DNA from: an uncultured Lachnospiraceae bacterium
GTDB taxonomy: Bacteria > Bacillota > Clostridia > Lachnospirales > Lachnospiraceae
NCBI GenBank assembly: GCA_947626365.1
Contig: CANQRW010000021.1
Coordinates: 1-46,879, forward strand
Length of the DNA: 46,879 bases
Direction: 5' to 3'
Part shown: piece by piece, positions 16,385 through 24,826 of the stretch
How the letters are laid out: every line of letters starts with the position of its first letter
Numbering within the stretch: the first letter of the stretch is position 1
Position numbers and translations under genes: made by a program
The notes under the pieces: model-generated
Database searches by the model: none
The model's input: only the letters and a program-made list of their open reading frames with translations
Told to the model about the DNA's origin: nothing

Positions 16385-16425
16385 CGAGACAAATTTTTGA
16401 CAATCGGAAAATTCAGCAGAAGCCC

Positions 16426-16485
16426 ACCTCAATCCGCTCCGCCTCAGTCCGCCCTGTCCCGATCCGCTATGTCTCAGTCCGCTAT
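16426..16485. repeat. Four 15-bp tandem units at the 3' end of the acylphosphatase gene
   Basis: Units (plus strand): ACCTCAATCCGCTCC, GCCTCAGTCCGCCCT, GTCCCGATCCGCTAT, GTCTCAGTCCGCTAT. The last unit includes the stop codon of the acylphosphatase gene and several units repeat that stop in frame. Confidence 0.8.
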
Positions 16486-16800
16486 GTCAAAGCCGGACTC
16501 CCGTATGCAGGGTATCGTCCTCACTTCCAGATCCTCAATCTCAATAAACCGCTGCCTGCCCATCCGATCCACCAGCATGTCAATATCACCAGGGCGTCCC
16601 TGCACCTCCATCTCCACCCGGCTGTCCCACTGGTTTCGGACCCAGCCGGTAAGGCCTAACTCTGCGGCAATGTAATACGCCCGATAGCGGAAACCTACGC
16701 CCTGAACCCGCCCGGAGAACCAGATATGCCGCCGCACCTGTCCGGAAAAAGAATCTCCGGAACCGGCCAGACTGCTATTCTCGTTTCGTTGTAAAAACAT
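16474..16800 (-). CDS. acyP: Acylphosphatase
   Basis: 108 residues. The core matches the small acylphosphatase fold: FSGRVQGVGFRYRAYYIAAE with the phosphate-binding loop and catalytic Arg, then GLTGWVRNQWDSRVEMEVQG with the catalytic Asn. It hydrolyses carboxyl-phosphate bonds such as acetyl- or carbamoyl-phosphate. About 22 extra N-terminal residues precede the usual start of the domain; the ATG is supported by AGGTGAGG close upstream. It follows the Gfo/Idh 3 gene by 12 bp and is probably co-transcribed with it. The stop codon lies in a 15-bp tandem repeat, so the C-terminus may have been altered by slippage. Confidence 0.92.
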   Translation of the reverse strand: MFLQRNENSSLAGSGDSFSGQVRRHIWFSGRVQGVGFRYRAYYIAAELGLTGWVRNQWDSRVEMEVQGRPGDIDMLVDRMGRQRFIEIEDLEVRTIPCIRESGFDIAD

Positions 16801-16812
16801 ATCCTCACCTGA

Positions 16813-17904
16813 TCATGCGCCCTGCTTCTGAACAGAACCAATCCCGTGCCATGGCATGGGCTGGGATTTCACTTCCGCCCAGGGCCTTTCCGCCGCTTCC
16901 TGAATCAAAAGCCATATATAGGCATCCTCCAGAGATTCCGCCAGCGGATACACCTCCGGACCGCCTGCCAGATAATCCCGCAGGTCAAACATCATGGTAG
17001 CGATGGCATACTCATCCTGGGCGCCCTCCAGCGTCAGCACCGGATTCCATCGGCCGCAGATCTCTCTCAGTTCTTCCGTCTCCAGACACTGATATCTTGG
17101 ATTCAAATATGGCTTCATCTGCTCCAGAACCGGCAGGCCATCCTCCCCCAGATACCGAAGATAACTGTCGTTCCATTCGCCGTTCTGTCCCTGCACGTTC
17201 AGATGCCGGGAGCGGATAAAGGAGTGGTAGATCACTCCGGAAAAATCATAAAACGCCGTCTTGCCGGAGGCAAACTCGATGGTTACATGATCCCTTACCT
17301 GTTCCTTCACACTGCCGTCAGTAATGGGGCCGTACCGGGAATCCGTCTCTGTCACCGGCAGCCGATAACGGCTGCCATGAAAAGTCATAGGCTCAAATCC
17401 CATCCTCAGCATCCGGCGAATCAAGCTGGCGCCGTGGTAATCATGGGCCACGGTCAGAGACACCGCATAGGGATCTCCCAGTTTTCCTTCACTGACTGCT
17501 TTCAGCCCTGCTGCCATGATCGGGTACCGATGATACTGCTCCGCCACCTGGATTTTGGCCCTGTGCTTCTCCTTCAGCTCCCACAGTTCCTTCAGCTCAT
17601 CTACAGTGCAGCCTGCCGGCGTCTCCATGACCACAGGATAGCCCTTAACTGCCCACTCTTTCGCAATGGTACAGATAGAGGTCTTGGATACTGCCACCAC
17701 CACAAAATCCGGCTTCGCCGCCTCGCAGGCCGCGAGGGAGGTTGTGGTCGGCACTCTCTGCTCCGCAGCAATCCGCGCCGCTTTCTCTTCCGTCCGGCAG
17801 TACAAATATTTCAGTTCAAACTGTTCCGGAAACTTCTTCGCGATCCGGGCGAAGAACATGGCCCGCCAGCCGGAGCCAATGATGATAAATGACAATGGTT
17901 TCAT
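16813..17904 (-). CDS. Gfo/Idh/MocA-family oxidoreductase 3, with ETP in place of EKP
   Basis: 363 residues from the ATG at 17904 (GGAGGG 6 nt upstream). The N-terminus is a typical Rossmann fold (LSFIIIGSGWRAMFFARI) and the overall pattern follows the family, including FDFSGVIYHSFIRSR-like substrate-half pieces. The otherwise nearly invariant EKP signature reads METPAGCTVDEL, so the lysine that contacts coenzyme and substrate is replaced by Thr. The protein may have lost dehydrogenase activity or act on a different substrate. It lies 71 bp after the tyrosine phosphatase gene and 12 bp before acyP, apart from the isomerase/oxidoreductase operon. Confidence 0.85.
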   Translation of the reverse strand: MKPLSFIIIGSGWRAMFFARIAKKFPEQFELKYLYCRTEEKAARIAAEQRVPTTTSLAACEAAKPDFVVVAVSKTSICTIAKEWAVKGYPVVMETPAGCTVDELKELWELKEKHRAKIQVAEQYHRYPIMAAGLKAVSEGKLGDPYAVSLTVAHDYHGASLIRRMLRMGFEPMTFHGSRYRLPVTETDSRYGPITDGSVKEQVRDHVTIEFASGKTAFYDFSGVIYHSFIRSRHLNVQGQNGEWNDSYLRYLGEDGLPVLEQMKPYLNPRYQCLETEELREICGRWNPVLTLEGAQDEYAIATMMFDLRDYLAGGPEVYPLAESLEDAYIWLLIQEAAERPWAEVKSQPMPWHGIGSVQKQGA

Positions 17905-17975
17905 AAAATCCCTCCTTTTATCATGAAGGTCCAAGGCAGAGGCGCATGAACCTTCAGTGAATCTTAGATTTCTGT

Positions 17976-18431
17976 TTACTTTGCCAAAAGCTTCTCCAAC
18001 AGTGCCTGACACCCTTCCAGCACATCCGCATAGGTCGTCTCAAAATCTCCGGTATACCATGGATCCGCGATGTCGCGCGGGTGATCCGTAAAATCCAGCA
18101 ATTTAAAAATTTTCCCATCCGGATCCCCGCCTGTGATCCGAAGCATATTGCGGATGTTCCACTGATCCATTCCGATTAGATAATCATACTCCTGATAATC
18201 CCGCCGCGTCATCTGCCGCGCGTACTTGCCCGCAGTGGAAATGCCCTTCCGCCTGAGCAGATCGCGGGTCCCATAGTGGACCGGATTGCCAATCTCCTCC
18301 GTGCTGGTGGCTGCGGAGGCAATATAAAACTGCGCGGAACGATGAACGCGCTCCACCATATCCCTGAAAACAAATTCCGCCATAGGCGAACGGCAGATAT
18401 TGCCGTGGCAGACGAAAAGTACCTTTATCAT
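17976..18431 (-). CDS. Low-molecular-weight protein-tyrosine phosphatase
   Basis: 151 residues, full length for the family. The P-loop CHGNICRS supplies nucleophile C8 and R14, and the general acid Asp is D123 in the DPWYTG loop. Such enzymes remove phosphate from tyrosine kinases of capsule or exopolysaccharide synthesis or from other phosphotyrosine proteins; no kinase is nearby. AGGAGG lies about 9 nt before the ATG and a clear promoter lies at 18478-18506. It is the first gene of a likely unit with Gfo/Idh 3 and acyP. Confidence 0.95.
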   Translation of the reverse strand: MIKVLFVCHGNICRSPMAEFVFRDMVERVHRSAQFYIASAATSTEEIGNPVHYGTRDLLRRKGISTAGKYARQMTRRDYQEYDYLIGMDQWNIRNMLRITGGDPDGKIFKLLDFTDHPRDIADPWYTGDFETTYADVLEGCQALLEKLLAK

Positions 18432-18477
18432 AAATAAAAATCCTCCTGAAATGCCTTGATATACCCTGTTTTACCGC

Positions 18478-18506
18478 AATTTACACTGTTTTACTTTACC
18501 GGTCAA
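18478..18506 (-). promoter_or_regulatory. Promoter of the tyrosine phosphatase unit
   Basis: On the minus strand TTGACC (18506-18501), 17-bp spacer, TAAATT (18483-18478), 46 bp before the ATG at 18431. Confidence 0.7.
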
Positions 18507-18509
18507 ATT

Positions 18510-19600
18510 ATCATGAGCAAAACGTGGTAAATCGAGGTTAGTTGGAGACGTCAATCGTAGTAGAAAAGTAATAGAAAGTAAAGGGCACTACTACAAGTAC
18601 TCAAGCATGAACCGGTTGAATAAAATAATATAAAGTATCGACGTTTTCCCCTCGTTCGTAAGTAGGGATATATTAATTTCCTTGTTTTATAATTCCTTTA
18701 AAAACATTTCAGTTAACATACAGTTTACTATCACGTCTGCCCTTCCTTCGACAATCAGTCCGCTCATCAGGCTGTTGGCCTCTAGCATTTTGTCCAGGCC
18801 TAAAGTATCGGCAAGCGAGATGCTGTGGCGCGGCCTGCGAAGCGAAAAGCTACAGTGGTTCCAACTGATATGGTATCAAACCCATTGCTACCTTATCACC
18901 GATAGGTAAAGCTATATCTGTCGGAATAAATCTGCTATATCCGCTGACTTTTCTGGTACAACTGCATTCTGCGGAAGAAGGATGACTTATCAATAACCAG
19001 TTTTATATCCTTCAGATCTTCTACAGCAATTTCTTCCAGATCCTTCGGAAAAATAGCCTCTTTGTCCTTAACCAACGGTGATATACCTACGCAGTAAAAA
19101 ATGTCATAGCCAATATTATTTTTTTACCTTCTTAACCATCCGTTCTTCATTTCAAATAATGGTTCTCATTCCCAGTGCGTAACCTACCATAGCCCTTTAT
19201 CCCTTCAAGCCACTAGCTTTTTTATCAGAGACGGATATTACCAAGCTTCTATTATTATCTGCAGCCTTGATATCAACAGCCTAGGCTTCTCCATCACATT
19301 CAAAATGACATCCAAAGTGACATTTAAAATGTCCCTTTGAAAGTAAACGCCGTGTGCCAATATTCTGACATTTCAAGTACTCTCTCAAATATGCCTGTTT
19401 TATGCCATTTTATCAAGTAATTTTGAAATAATAAGACTGCTATTGTGATTTTTTACTGTACTCCCCAATACCTGTTTTTTGAAATCTTACTTACACTACA
19501 TATCTCTTTTTAAATCAAATTCAACGCATCACCATAACACAGCAACTTATCCAAATTGTAAGATAAACAATATTACCCGATTTGCATACTGAAAAAGATC
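18510..19600. other. AT-rich gap with broken coding remnants
   Basis: No intact gene, tRNA or insertion sequence end is visible in about 1.1 kb. On the minus strand several stop-interrupted stretches still read like protein, for example YDIFYCVGISPLVKDKEAIF, LEEIAVEDLKDIKLVID and, lower down, LGLDKMLEANSLMSGLIVEG in another frame. They are consistent with a decayed gene in which frames have shifted. The first two loosely resemble the effector domain of LysR regulators, but this is not secure. The sequence marks the left edge of the defence island. Confidence 0.55.
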
Positions 19601-19610
19601 TATCTGGTTT

Positions 19611-20456
19611 CTATATTTGCACCAACTTCTCAAATAATCGTTCCACATTCTTTACAACATCTACCCAGGCATAATCCGCAGCGTAATCATATTTATGCTG
19701 ATAGATTCCCCATTGCTCCATCAATCCAGCATCCGATTTAATCTGTTCCAAAATATGCTTCGAACCTGATAAAAGCTCATACGAATTCCTCTTTCTGCTT
19801 GTAGCCTCAAGCGCCTTCGCTAAATCAGCATAATTTATCGCATCTGATTTAATAATATTCAAAATCATAAGATCATAATAATCCCTCATCCGCGTATTTA
19901 ATGTTCCCCGTGAGATTATAGTCTCCATTTTTTCCGCCAATACCGTTTCAAGATTATAAGCCAGTAACGGTATGCTGCGCTCTTCGAACATCAGCTTATA
20001 TTCATAATTCACTTCTCCCGGCGTAATTACATCATCTGTGGAAATGTCCATTTTCAAAGGGGTTTTCATAGTATCCAATACCGCTTCCAATTTAAAGCGG
20101 ATTCCCGGATATTCTGCTTCATCCATAATACTTTCAACACCCTTAATGGCAAACCGTATTCCATCATCAAGGGAGACAGCAATAATATCCTCTACCATCT
20201 TTCTCGCACCCTCTGCCGAAAGATTATAATTTCGCATTGTAGTATCTATATCCATGGTTGCCCGATTCTCCAGCCCCACCATGGAAGCGACCAATAACCC
20301 GCCTTTTAATATTAAATTGCCGCTATATTTTGATAAAGACATCCGTTCCAGAAATCGTTCCATTACGAAATTTCGGATCAGTGTCATAGCCTTTGCATTA
20401 TCGCCATGAGATCTATTTCTTACCAAAGCTTTTAATTGTCTTGATGTATGGATCAA
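19611..20456 (-). CDS. AbiEii/AbiGii-type nucleotidyltransferase toxin
   Basis: 281 residues. The polymerase-beta-like nucleotidyltransferase motifs are present: ILKGG (49-53), the TMDID metal site (67-71), PLKMDIS and the motif IV region LETVLAEKMETIISRG, TRMRDYYDL. AbiEii toxins of type IV toxin-antitoxin systems stop growth during phage infection by modifying RNA; members of this nucleotidyltransferase class transfer nucleotides to tRNA. The ATG overlaps the antitoxin stop by 4 nt (ATGA), so translation is coupled. Length is normal and all key residues are present, so it is probably active. Confidence 0.92.
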   Translation of the reverse strand: MIHTSRQLKALVRNRSHGDNAKAMTLIRNFVMERFLERMSLSKYSGNLILKGGLLVASMVGLENRATMDIDTTMRNYNLSAEGARKMVEDIIAVSLDDGIRFAIKGVESIMDEAEYPGIRFKLEAVLDTMKTPLKMDISTDDVITPGEVNYEYKLMFEERSIPLLAYNLETVLAEKMETIISRGTLNTRMRDYYDLMILNIIKSDAINYADLAKALEATSRKRNSYELLSGSKHILEQIKSDAGLMEQWGIYQHKYDYAADYAWVDVVKNVERLFEKLVQI

Positions 20457-21043
20457 AGCAACGCCTCCATGTATTGCCTGATTTTTTTCTCCACCTGGAG
20501 TATTTTGGCATATTCCATAAGTCTCGGCAGGTTTTTCTTTCCACTCAGATATTCTTTTACAGCAAATTGTTTTTCCTGCATTTCCGCATCAATTCTAAAA
20601 ATATCGCACAGAGTTCTCTCTGCGTTATAGCATGGAACTGTATGCCCATATGGCGTAACAGCAGTATCAATGCCAAGGGAATAGCGTTCCTCAACAGCCG
20701 TTATCTTTTTTAGCGGACTTTTCCCTTTATAAACTACCTTATATCCTCTCGGTACAGTAACCGTAAAACAGACCGGCTCCCGTTCTGATAACCCGAGCAA
20801 ATACAAAGCTGTATCGTGGGAATAGACAACTTTCTTATACTGGAGGGAAATAATATACAGATCGTCCTGCCACGCATCAGGTGCCAGATATACGCCTTTT
20901 GCAACCCTTTCATAATTTCTTTCCTGCAAATACTGAATTGCGTACTGCCTCGAAATACCCTCCGCAACGATATCAGAAATTTGTATAATCCCTTGGTTTT
21001 GTACCATTTTTGCTTCAATGATTTCTTTTTTATTTACTTTCAT
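20453..21043 (-). CDS. AbiEi-type antitoxin / transcriptional repressor
   Basis: About 196 residues from the ATG at 21043. The N-terminal winged HTH (QGIIQISDIVAEGISRQYAI, YLQERNYERVAKGVYL) is typical of AbiEi antitoxins, which bind their own promoter and block the toxin through a C-terminal domain. The start is chosen from promoter geometry: a strong -10 ends 7 nt before the ATG and there is no Shine-Dalgarno sequence, so the mRNA may be leaderless. An upstream in-frame start (21079) lies inside the -35 box and is therefore rejected. The second in-frame ATG, QNQGIIQ, at about residue 13, is an alternative. Confidence 0.88.
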   Translation of the reverse strand: MKVNKKEIIEAKMVQNQGIIQISDIVAEGISRQYAIQYLQERNYERVAKGVYLAPDAWQDDLYIISLQYKKVVYSHDTALYLLGLSEREPVCFTVTVPRGYKVVYKGKSPLKKITAVEERYSLGIDTAVTPYGHTVPCYNAERTLCDIFRIDAEMQEKQFAVKEYLSGKKNLPRLMEYAKILQVEKKIRQYMEALL

Positions 21044-21050
21044 ACAACAT

Positions 21051-21079
21051 ATTATAACGGGATGTGGTTTGAAAGTCAA
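21051..21079 (-). promoter_or_regulatory. Promoter of the AbiE operon, leaderless geometry
   Basis: On the minus strand TTGACT (21079-21074), 17-bp spacer, perfect TATAAT (21056-21051), then 7 nt and ATG at 21043. Transcription should start at or 1 nt before the A of the start codon. Confidence 0.75.
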
Positions 21080-21244
21080 CTTTTATGTGTTATCAGAACT
21101 TAGTTTTCAGAAGTAACGGATATCTCATGGCTGGTGCGCTCATTGTAGACCGCATGAGTAAAACCGTTAGAAATCACCCTCTTTTATCTCCCACATACAT
21201 CATAGCATATGTGGGGAAAAAGGACATAGTCCCATTATACCCTG

Positions 21245-24223
21245 TCACCAATCCTGCATTTTGTCTTCAGCGCCAAACGTCATTTCCAGAAGTTCCGCTG
21301 CAATCTCTTTGCTGCAAACCCTCATCAGATTATCCTCGGCGTCTTCCTTTGACAGCAGGTTCATGCTTCCATACCAGACGATCTCCTGATCAATTACCGC
21401 ATAATGCTCGCAGGAATCTTCCGCCATCCGAATTTCAAATCCGGCCTTCCGCAGACGTTCCATAAGTTCCATCCGCGCATCATCCCTGCCATATTTATAA
21501 ACATCCGGATGCCATGTAACGATTGTCACTTTGACTCCGGATTCCTGACGCTTGCCAAGAACAATTATGGTGCGGTTCACCTTCTGATTGTTTAACCTTG
21601 GACTGGATATTATGACACCTGATTTGGCCTCTTCCAGATCTCTCCAGTATATCTCCGCATAGTTGTCAATATCATAAATGGCATTTGCCTTCTGTTTTTC
21701 TCCGTCCATGCTGACACAGAGTTCATATCCGATCTTTTTGTATGCCTTTAGCCTTGCCGCGTACATTTTATCGAATTTCGGAATATGGCTGTCCACATAA
21801 TCATATACGATGACATTTTCTTTTCCTTCATAATCCCTGTTAAGACGGCCGACATACTGCTCTACCACATTCTCTCCTGAAACCGGAGTCGCCATAAACA
21901 GGGTATCCAATCTCGGATAATCAAAGCCTTCTCCAAGCAAAGAGCCCGTTCCTACAAGGATAAGACTTTCTGAATCTTCCACCGCATTCAGCTCTGCCAC
22001 CTGGGCTCTGCGCGCTTTTGTACCATCAGAACCTGTCAGAAGGATCAGCCTATCAGCATATTTTTTCAGCTTTTCCGACAGCCTCCTGGCATGGTCAACA
22101 TATTTGGTCAGTACGACCGGAGTTCGGCCAGCTTTCACACAATCCGCCACATCCCTGATAATCTGCTCATCGCGAACGTCATTGTTCCTTATCAGTTCAT
22201 AGGCATCATTGCCATACGGAGTCTTAGACAAATGGTGCGGCTTTACTGTACGTGTGAAACGGGGATATACCAGATGATCGATATTCTGCTCTCTGGCTCT
22301 GTCCTTTGCCGTAAACCTATACCTGACAGGACCAAGAAGAAACTCGTTTATCTTTTCTTTGCCGTCTCCGCGTTTTAGTGTCGCCGTCACGCCATACACA
22401 TATTTTGCGTTGACTGCCTGAAGCACCTCGATTGCGCTGTCGGAAGCGGCATGATGACATTCGTCGAAATATACCTGCTCGTACTCCTTTAGCATAGGAT
22501 GAAAACCGTCTTTCTTTTTCAGGGAACGTATCATTGCTACATCCACGATCCCCGTCAGGGTGTCATGTGTACCCTGAAGATTTCCGATCAGGGATTTTCT
22601 TTTCCTCGTTTGACCAGTCTTTGTTTTATATTCCGGCAGTTCCTCATCAATGTCCAGGAATTCCTCCAGACGCCTGAGCCACTGATTCATCAGATCCGTC
22701 CGATCTACAAGTATTAAAGTGTTCACGCCTCTCCTGGCGATCATACTGCAGCATACGACCGTCTTTCCAAACGCTGTGGCGGCATGAAGTATACCGGTTT
22801 CATTTTCAAGCATTGACTCCACAGCCTGTACCTGCGACTCTCGCAGTTCTCCTTTAAACGAAACACGGATCTTCCGGCCCTCTGAGCGCTTGTCCTCTAT
22901 TTCATACCTGATTCCGGATTTATCAAAACGCTTCAGGATCTCTTCCCTGAGTCCCCTCGGCAGGACAATATATTTTCCCTCGTCAGCTCCAAGATAAATG
23001 AATCTTGATTCATCATAATTAGGCATATCCATCGCCTGGTTCTGGAAATACTGCCTGTTTGAGAATGTTGCCATTCGGCGCAGCTGCCTCTTTATCTTAT
23101 TCGACATTCCCGAGGAATCTATATAAATACGGTCAGCGAATACGATATGCACCGTACCCTTCACGCCGCCTGCGTCTATCTCCGAGTCCTTATCCCATGG
23201 GGCGTCGTTATCATCCGCTTCTCCTGTACCGCCTGCGCAATACCATAAGGAAAGATAATCTTCTATCTCCTGTCTGCTTAACCTTTTCGTTCCTGCAAGC
23301 GCTTTTAACTGATCCTCATATGCGTTCCAATTATCATCAACAAAAGCACTGTTACCCGCTTTCAGAGCCAGCCCCTGCAGCGGAAGGGCAATGACATTGC
23401 CAAAGCCTCCCTCCGGAAGAACATCCTGATTCGGTATCATGCGGTCATAGTACTTGAAAGACTTTAGATTTACAGATTCCGCGCCTTTTTCAAGCAACGC
23501 GAAACCAAATCTCCTTGCCAGTCTGGCCGGGATCATTTCCTTAAAGAATATCCAAAGATGCGCGCCTCGCCCCGATCTCGACCGTTCCGCCAAAGCGTCT
23601 ATATTAAGATTCCTGCAAATGCGGCGCAGGGCATTTATCTCCTCTTTCCAGTTATCATCAGCATTCGCATGGTCTTCCTGCTCCGCCCCTTTTGCGTGAT
23701 TATCAAAATCGAATACCAGCAGCTGGCAGAGGTTGTTCTCCAGCGTCGGATAAATTGCCACCACATCATTCCCGTTTGGATCCGCGCCGATCATGTGCGC
23801 TTTTATCAGCGGCAGTGTGAGCGGTTTATATGCTTTTAACTCACAGTCTTTGCATCGAACGCCGTCCTTTTTCTGTTTATGACAGCCCTGATCCCATCGA
23901 TTAAAGCATTGCAAATAATACCCGTTTTTTCCTGTTTTTGGACTTGTGTAGCGAAGGTCAAACACATCCTTTCTTCCACGGCAGAACATCATAAAAAAGT
24001 CGTTGGCAATCCTATCCGTAACTTCAAATTTCTTTATTCTGGCTCCCTGATCCGGATCGTAAATATCTGCAGGTTCATTATTATTGTCCGTTACAATATC
24101 CGCATACGAAATCCCGGCTTCATCAAGGCGCTTTTTCAGAAGCAGGTTTTCCTTCTCCAATGCCGCAATCTTTGCCTGCAGCTCTCCTGCTGCGTCCGAT
24201 TGACGCTGTCCCGATTCCTCCAT
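21245..24223 (-). CDS. TOTE-type archaeo-eukaryotic primase / SF2 helicase / PLD protein
   Basis: 992 residues. A coiled-coil start (15-38) precedes an AEP primase domain (about 70-330) with a Cys cluster (C106, C114, C124, C127), the metal motif VFDFDNH (170-176), SGRGAHLWIFF (217-227) and FGNVIALPLQ. The SF2 helicase (about 455-800) has Walker A AATAFGKT (481-488), DECHH (587-591), GVTATLKRGDG and QYVGRLNRDY. The C-terminus is a phospholipase-D-like domain ending in EHYAVIDQEIVWYGSMNLLS; the usual HxK of the HKD motif reads CxH. The architecture is that of proteins named after the TOTE conflict systems. It probably acts on nucleic acid as a defence or repair effector. ThpR (62 bp upstream) and the AlbA_2 gene seem part of the same unit. 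No Shine-Dalgarno sequence lies at the usual distance. Confidence 0.88.
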   Translation of the reverse strand: MEESGQRQSDAAGELQAKIAALEKENLLLKKRLDEAGISYADIVTDNNNEPADIYDPDQGARIKKFEVTDRIANDFFMMFCRGRKDVFDLRYTSPKTGKNGYYLQCFNRWDQGCHKQKKDGVRCKDCELKAYKPLTLPLIKAHMIGADPNGNDVVAIYPTLENNLCQLLVFDFDNHAKGAEQEDHANADDNWKEEINALRRICRNLNIDALAERSRSGRGAHLWIFFKEMIPARLARRFGFALLEKGAESVNLKSFKYYDRMIPNQDVLPEGGFGNVIALPLQGLALKAGNSAFVDDNWNAYEDQLKALAGTKRLSRQEIEDYLSLWYCAGGTGEADDNDAPWDKDSEIDAGGVKGTVHIVFADRIYIDSSGMSNKIKRQLRRMATFSNRQYFQNQAMDMPNYDESRFIYLGADEGKYIVLPRGLREEILKRFDKSGIRYEIEDKRSEGRKIRVSFKGELRESQVQAVESMLENETGILHAATAFGKTVVCCSMIARRGVNTLILVDRTDLMNQWLRRLEEFLDIDEELPEYKTKTGQTRKRKSLIGNLQGTHDTLTGIVDVAMIRSLKKKDGFHPMLKEYEQVYFDECHHAASDSAIEVLQAVNAKYVYGVTATLKRGDGKEKINEFLLGPVRYRFTAKDRAREQNIDHLVYPRFTRTVKPHHLSKTPYGNDAYELIRNNDVRDEQIIRDVADCVKAGRTPVVLTKYVDHARRLSEKLKKYADRLILLTGSDGTKARRAQVAELNAVEDSESLILVGTGSLLGEGFDYPRLDTLFMATPVSGENVVEQYVGRLNRDYEGKENVIVYDYVDSHIPKFDKMYAARLKAYKKIGYELCVSMDGEKQKANAIYDIDNYAEIYWRDLEEAKSGVIISSPRLNNQKVNRTIIVLGKRQESGVKVTIVTWHPDVYKYGRDDARMELMERLRKAGFEIRMAEDSCEHYAVIDQEIVWYGSMNLLSKEDAEDNLMRVCSKEIAAELLEMTFGAEDKMQDW
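21314..21364. repeat. Direct repeat with 26204-26254 (46 of 51 identical)
   Basis: This segment of the TOTE gene, encoding MNLLSKEDAEDNLMRVC, recurs at 26204-26254 with five substitutions. Confidence 0.85.
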
Positions 24224-24285
24224 AATAATCTATCACACTCCCGGCAGTTCACTGAGGAATTTCTTCCTGCTTTTATTTCTATGTC

Positions 24286-24795
24286 CTAATGTATCCCCGC
24301 AGAATCCCGTCCGATCAGCTCTGTATAGACCCGCTTCCCGTCCTTTTGTTCCGACTTCATCAGCGAAATCCTCTTTACCATCATTTCTCCCTTAGGCGCC
24401 GGCACCTGCTGCCAGGGACCAGACGCTTTTCGTATCATGGTGATATGCGGCATGAATTTCTTTCTGTCATAATCGACGCCGGCGGCATCCAGTGCGTCGC
24501 GGACCGATCTTACCGCTGCCGAAAGACCCTGGTTTCCCTTAAGTCCGATCCAGACAAGATCGCCAAAGCAGCCCATATCCGACAGAGAAAGCCGAAATGG
24601 CCTGAAGGAAATCGTGTCAATGGCCGCTTTCACCGCGGCCGTATCCTCGGTTTCACCGATAAACGCCAATGTCAGGTGCAAATTCCGCGTTGGGACATAG
24701 CTTCCTTTTACACCTGCTTTTTTGAGCGCGTGCATCACTCCGGTGATGGAAGAACTCATCTCTTCCGACAACTGTATAGCAACAAACAACCTCAT
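24286..24795 (-). CDS. thpR: RNA 2',3'-cyclic phosphodiesterase (2H family, 2'-5' RNA ligase type)
   Basis: 169 residues. Both 2H motifs are present: HLTLAFIG and HITMIRKA; the protein begins MRLFVAIQLSEEM as in ThpR/LigT. The family opens 2',3'-cyclic phosphates on RNA, or related 2'-5' linked nucleotides. AGGAGG lies 6-7 nt before the ATG. It is between the AlbA_2 gene (31 bp upstream) and the TOTE gene (62 bp downstream) on the same strand, so an RNA-end or nucleotide-signal processing role in that module is likely (inference). Confidence 0.93.
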   Translation of the reverse strand: MRLFVAIQLSEEMSSSITGVMHALKKAGVKGSYVPTRNLHLTLAFIGETEDTAAVKAAIDTISFRPFRLSLSDMGCFGDLVWIGLKGNQGLSAAVRSVRDALDAAGVDYDRKKFMPHITMIRKASGPWQQVPAPKGEMMVKRISLMKSEQKDGKRVYTELIGRDSAGIH

Positions 24796-24826
24796 AACCG
24801 TTCCTCCTTCTGATGGCGCATATTGA

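Noticed and set aside
18682-18909. 75-codon plus-strand open frame in the AT-rich gap
   Set aside because: No ribosome binding site and the protein-like signal is on the opposite strand in broken frames.
21186-21222. Inverted repeat CCCACATA...TATGTGGG after the TOTE gene
   Set aside because: No T-run follows on the minus strand, so I do not call it a terminator, although it could be a processed 3' end.
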